Of a DNA stretch of 27,005 nt, positions 24,832 to 27,005 are shown in pieces (within the stretch, counting starts at the first letter, position 1; every line of letters starts with the position of its first letter). A program made the position numbers and the translations under genes. The stretch comes from JBMNOI01 sp050942995 (GTDB lineage: Bacteria > Chloroflexota > Anaerolineae > UBA1429): assembly GCA_050942995.1 (NCBI GenBank), contig JBMNOI010000048.1:1-27005 (forward strand), written 5' to 3'. The notes under the pieces are model-generated. The model had not been told where the DNA came from. It was given only the letters and a program-made list of their open reading frames with translations, and ran no database searches.

Positions 24832-25092
24832 AAAAAAAAGCAGAGTCCCGAGTGACCTTCGAACTCACCGCGACATCGGTTTCGTTTATAGGAGTGTCTC
24901 CTCCTGAAGGATATCGACTCGCTTTCCTCACGGGCAGTACTCGCGTTTACGGGTTTGACCTCGATGGCCGAAACTGCACCATCTATGTCCCCGCATCGGA
25001 TCTGTCGGTAACGCTCAATCCGACATTCCGTTTATATCGTTATCCTTTTCAACTCGATGCCCTTAAAGGTCGTTAACCTCTCGGGACTCTGC
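24832..25092 (-). ncRNA. structured non-coding RNA of about 260 nt, class unknown
   Basis: The minus strand carries a full transcription unit. A consensus promoter (25099-25127) predicts a start at or next to 25092. From exactly there a 13-bp perfect closing helix forms between 25080-25092 and 24840-24852, followed at once by T8 (24839-24832). Nested inside are helices 25066-25071 with 24854-24859 (6 bp), 25055-25061 with 24872-24878 (7 bp, one G-U) and 25036-25047 with 24907-24918 (12 positions, one mismatch, one G-U). Local hairpins lie at 25003-25008/25020-25025 and 24890-24894/24898-24902. The rod-like shape with paired ends recalls 6S or SRP RNA, but the SRP apical motif, tmRNA tRNA-like end and RNase P core are not visible and the length is large for 6S. 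A 253-bp mobile element with 13-bp terminal inverted repeats is the main alternative; no target duplication is seen. Confidence 0.7.
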
Positions 25093-25098
25093 ACCCTT

Positions 25099-25127
25099 AT
25101 AATAGCATAGCTTATCAAAAATGTCAA
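25099..25127 (-). promoter_or_regulatory. near-consensus sigma70-type promoter of the structured RNA
   Basis: The minus strand reads TTGACA (25127-25122), a 17-base spacer and TATTAT (25104-25099): a perfect -35 and a five-of-six -10 at ideal spacing. The first base of the 13-bp closing helix (25092) is the seventh base after the -10, the expected start. This is the strongest promoter match I found in the window. Confidence 0.8.
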
Positions 25128-25322
25128 GAATTTCGCGAGGTGATTTTGCGGCAGCCGGCAAGTTCCCTCCCCTTTCCAAGGGTCTCTGTCAGGAGCGACC
25201 GGTTCACGAGGAGCACCCACGATGGGTATTCGCCATCTTCGAAAGGGGTTGCTTTTCGGCTTACGCGCCCCGCCCTGTTTTCGTCCGGCCCAAATGCGTT
25301 CTTGAGGAGTATCTATTCGTCC

Positions 25323-25351
25323 TTGGTAATTATGCCGGCCTATGGTATAAT
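25323..25351 (+). promoter_or_regulatory. promoter of the EF-G2 gene
   Basis: TTGGTA (25323-25328), a 17-base spacer and a perfect TATAAT (25346-25351) with TG extension (TGGTATAAT). The predicted start near 25358 leaves a leader of about 38 bases with AGGAGG at 25379-25384 before the ATG at 25396. Confidence 0.7.
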
Positions 25352-25395
25352 CGCGCATACGTACGCAGTGTCAAGGTTAGGAGGGCCCCTGCTTC

Positions 25396-27005
25396 ATGAA
25401 AGAATATAAACCGGATCAGATTCGCAACGTAGTGCTTCTAGGACACGGCTCCAGCGGCAAGACCTCACTGAGCGAGGCGATGCTTTATGACGCAGGCGCT
25501 ACGTCGCGACTCGGCAAAGTCGAGGACAAGAACACCGTCTCTGACTATGACGAGGAAGAGCAAAGTCGCGGTTTTTCGGTCAACACGTCGATTTTGCCGG
25601 CCGAGTGGCGCGATACCAAACTGAATATCCTCGACGCCCCCGGTTACACCGACTTTGTGGGCGAAGTCAAGGCGGCCATCCGCGCTGCTGACGGCGCCGT
25701 GCTGGTGGTGTGTGCGGCCTCGGGAGTCGAGGTGGGCGCCGAGTTGCACTGGAGCTTCTTGGATGAGGCGAACTTGCCCCGCATAGTGTTCATCAACAAG
25801 CTGGATCGTGACAATGCCAGTTTTTCGCGAACCATCGAGGAATTAAAGACCAAGTTTTCCAGGCCGATCGTGCCTCTGGCGCTGCCCATCGGCGCACAGG
25901 CATCGTTTAAGGGTATCGTCGATCTGGTCAGTATGAAGGCCTATACAAGCGTCGAGGGGCAGGAAAGCGATATTCCGGCCGATATGCAAGATGAGGCCGC
26001 CGAAGCGCGCACTCAGATGATGGAGTATGCCGCCGAGGCCGACGACGACCTGATGATGAAGTATCTCGAAGGCGAAGAGCTGACCAATGACGAGTTGCGC
26101 GAAGCGCTGGCCGTCGGTTCTCGTCGCGGCGATTTCGTCCTCGTGATGGCCGGCTCGGCGACGCAGAACCTCGGCCCTCGCCGGCTGCTGGACGCCGTGG
26201 TGGATTATCTCCCCTCGCCGACCGATCGCGTTGTCGAGGCGCAGAATGCGGCGACCGAAGAGCCGGTAGAGATCAAGGCCGATGCTGCCGGGCCGCTGGT
26301 CGCTCAGGTATTCAAGACCCTGGCCGACCCGTTTGTCGGACGACTCACCTACTTCCGCGTGTTCAGCGGCACCTTTAGCTCGGATTCGCGCGTCACGAAC
26401 GTGAATAAAGGTGAAGAAGAGCGCGTGGGGCAGCTTTTCCATATTCGCGGGCATGAGCAGACCCCGGTCGATTCCGTCAAGGCCGGTGACATCGGCGCCG
26501 TGGCCAAGCTCGCCGTGTCGATCACCGGAGATACCCTGGGTGACCGTGGCACGCCGATCCAGATGCCGCCTGTCGAATACCCTGAGCCGCTCTATTCGGT
26601 CGCCGTCTCGCCCAAGACCAAGGCCGACCTGGACAAGCTGGGCAGCAGCCTCTCTCGTCTCGTCGAAGAGGATCCGACCCTTCGGGTAGAGCGAAATACC
26701 GAAACCAACGAGACCATCCTGTCCGGCATGGGTGAATCGCACATCCAGATCGCCACACGCCGCCTGGCGCAAAAGTTCGGTGTCGAGGTGCAGACCGATC
26801 TGCCCATCATCGCCTACCGTGAGACCATCACCAAGACGGCGCAAGCGCAGGGCCGCCACAAAAAGCAGACCGGTGGCCGTGGACAGTTCGGTGATGTGTG
26901 GTGTCGGTTCGAGCCGCTGGAGCGCGGCGCCGGGTTCGAGTTTGCCAGCGAGATCTTTGGCGGTGCGGTGCCCAGGCAGTATATCCCCGCCGTCGAAAAG
27001 GGTAT
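25396..27005 (+). CDS. EF-G2-like translational GTPase (partial, C-terminus outside window)
   Basis: The visible 536 codons start at the ATG at 25396 (AGGAGG at 25379-25384, rather long spacing). GTPase motifs are in order: P-loop GHGSSGKTS (residues 16-24), switch II DAPGY (Asp80-Gly83) and NKLD (134-137). A beta-barrel domain II (about 290-390; GPLVAQVFKTLADPFVGRLT) and domain III (VAVSPKTKADLDKLGSSL, LSGMGESHIQI) follow, then the start of domain IV (YRETITKTAQAQGRHKKQTG, GRGQFGDVW). The P-loop reads GSSGKTS where canonical EF-G has DAGKTT, which is typical of the EF-G2/FusA2-like group. Domain IV and its PxxGRGQFGDV-like segment are retained. The role is probably auxiliary ribosome translocation or recycling; a separate canonical fusA is expected elsewhere in the genome. 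Confidence 0.88.
   Translation, partial: MKEYKPDQIRNVVLLGHGSSGKTSLSEAMLYDAGATSRLGKVEDKNTVSDYDEEEQSRGFSVNTSILPAEWRDTKLNILDAPGYTDFVGEVKAAIRAADGAVLVVCAASGVEVGAELHWSFLDEANLPRIVFINKLDRDNASFSRTIEELKTKFSRPIVPLALPIGAQASFKGIVDLVSMKAYTSVEGQESDIPADMQDEAAEARTQMMEYAAEADDDLMMKYLEGEELTNDELREALAVGSRRGDFVLVMAGSATQNLGPRRLLDAVVDYLPSPTDRVVEAQNAATEEPVEIKADAAGPLVAQVFKTLADPFVGRLTYFRVFSGTFSSDSRVTNVNKGEEERVGQLFHIRGHEQTPVDSVKAGDIGAVAKLAVSITGDTLGDRGTPIQMPPVEYPEPLYSVAVSPKTKADLDKLGSSLSRLVEEDPTLRVERNTETNETILSGMGESHIQIATRRLAQKFGVEVQTDLPIIAYRETITKTAQAQGRHKKQTGGRGQFGDVWCRFEPLERGAGFEFASEIFGGAVPRQYIPAVEKG

Larger units (their letters stand above)
24643..25395. other. 753-base region without a protein gene
   Basis: The region lies between the minus-strand MFS carrier and the plus-strand EF-G2 gene. 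It contains the MFS promoter candidate, the structured RNA gene with its promoter, and the EF-G2 promoter. The stretch 24686-24831 has nothing I can name. The stretch 25128-25322 has only a short hairpin (CCCTT 25170-25174, AAGGG 25178-25182) and a 27-codon frame with a ribosome site at 25222-25305. Confidence 0.6.

Noticed and set aside
24795..25076. 93-codon plus-strand frame over the structured RNA gene
   Set aside because: It lies antisense to the RNA helices, its only ribosome-like stretch abuts the ATG, no promoter precedes it and the protein resembles nothing I know. The frame is explained by chance openness.
24842..25092. SRP RNA, tmRNA or RNase P RNA identity for the structured RNA
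   Set aside because: I looked for the SRP GGAA apical motif, a tRNA-like CCA end and the RNase P core (GAGGAAAGTCC in its usual place). Only partial, wrongly placed resemblances (GAGGAAAGCGAG) were found.

Overview
The window is about 27 kb of GC-rich, tightly packed bacterial chromosome. I see no phage genes, transposase, CRISPR array, tRNA or rRNA. The best guess for origin is Chloroflexota (Anaerolineae-like). The reasons are a membrane-anchored TPR protein with a Thr/Pro linker and C-terminal LysM, a very large secreted beta-sandwich repeat protein, an EF-G2-type elongation factor, and a remnant of a P-loop protein whose opening residues resemble kinases I associate with that phylum. This is inference from gene style, not a measured placement.

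Layout. (1) 1-2101, minus strand: two tandem AI-2E/PerM-family membrane proteins with a 4-base stop/start overlap; the second runs off the left edge. (2) 2497-10091, plus strand: a probable transport and catabolism operon. It holds a cytoplasmic gamma-glutamyltransferase-like Ntn hydrolase, then two rounds of [lactate-permease (LctP) family carrier + small two-helix membrane protein], then an old-yellow-enzyme/2,4-dienoyl-CoA-reductase-type FMN/4Fe-4S/FAD oxidoreductase. (3) A 10-bp hairpin terminator separates it from a convergent minus-strand pair (10171-11833): a TIM-barrel sugar isomerase/epimerase and a D-apionate-oxidoisomerase-like dehydrogenase. (4) 12101-18273, plus strand: two cell-surface genes, a TPR-LysM protein and a 1509-residue secreted protein whose repeats are almost exactly 100 residues long. 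(5) 18469-19767: an MFS carrier behind an extended -10 promoter. (6) 19877-23329, minus strand: an ABC-2 exporter operon (ATPase, permease, permease). (7) 23428-24624, minus strand: a second MFS carrier. (8) 24643-25395: a 753-base region without a protein gene. It carries a well-formed minus-strand non-coding RNA gene with a consensus promoter, a start at a 13-bp closing helix, nested internal helices and a T8 end. (9) 25396 to the right edge, plus strand: EF-G2-like GTPase.

The two most interesting signals are the structured RNA of about 260 nt at 24832-25092, which I cannot assign to a known class, and the duplicated LctP + small membrane protein module. The latter suggests an undescribed accessory subunit of lactate-permease-type carriers. 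Together the permeases, oxidoreductases, isomerase and Ntn hydrolase look like an uptake and breakdown island for an unidentified carboxylic or sugar acid, but the substrate cannot be read from the sequence.
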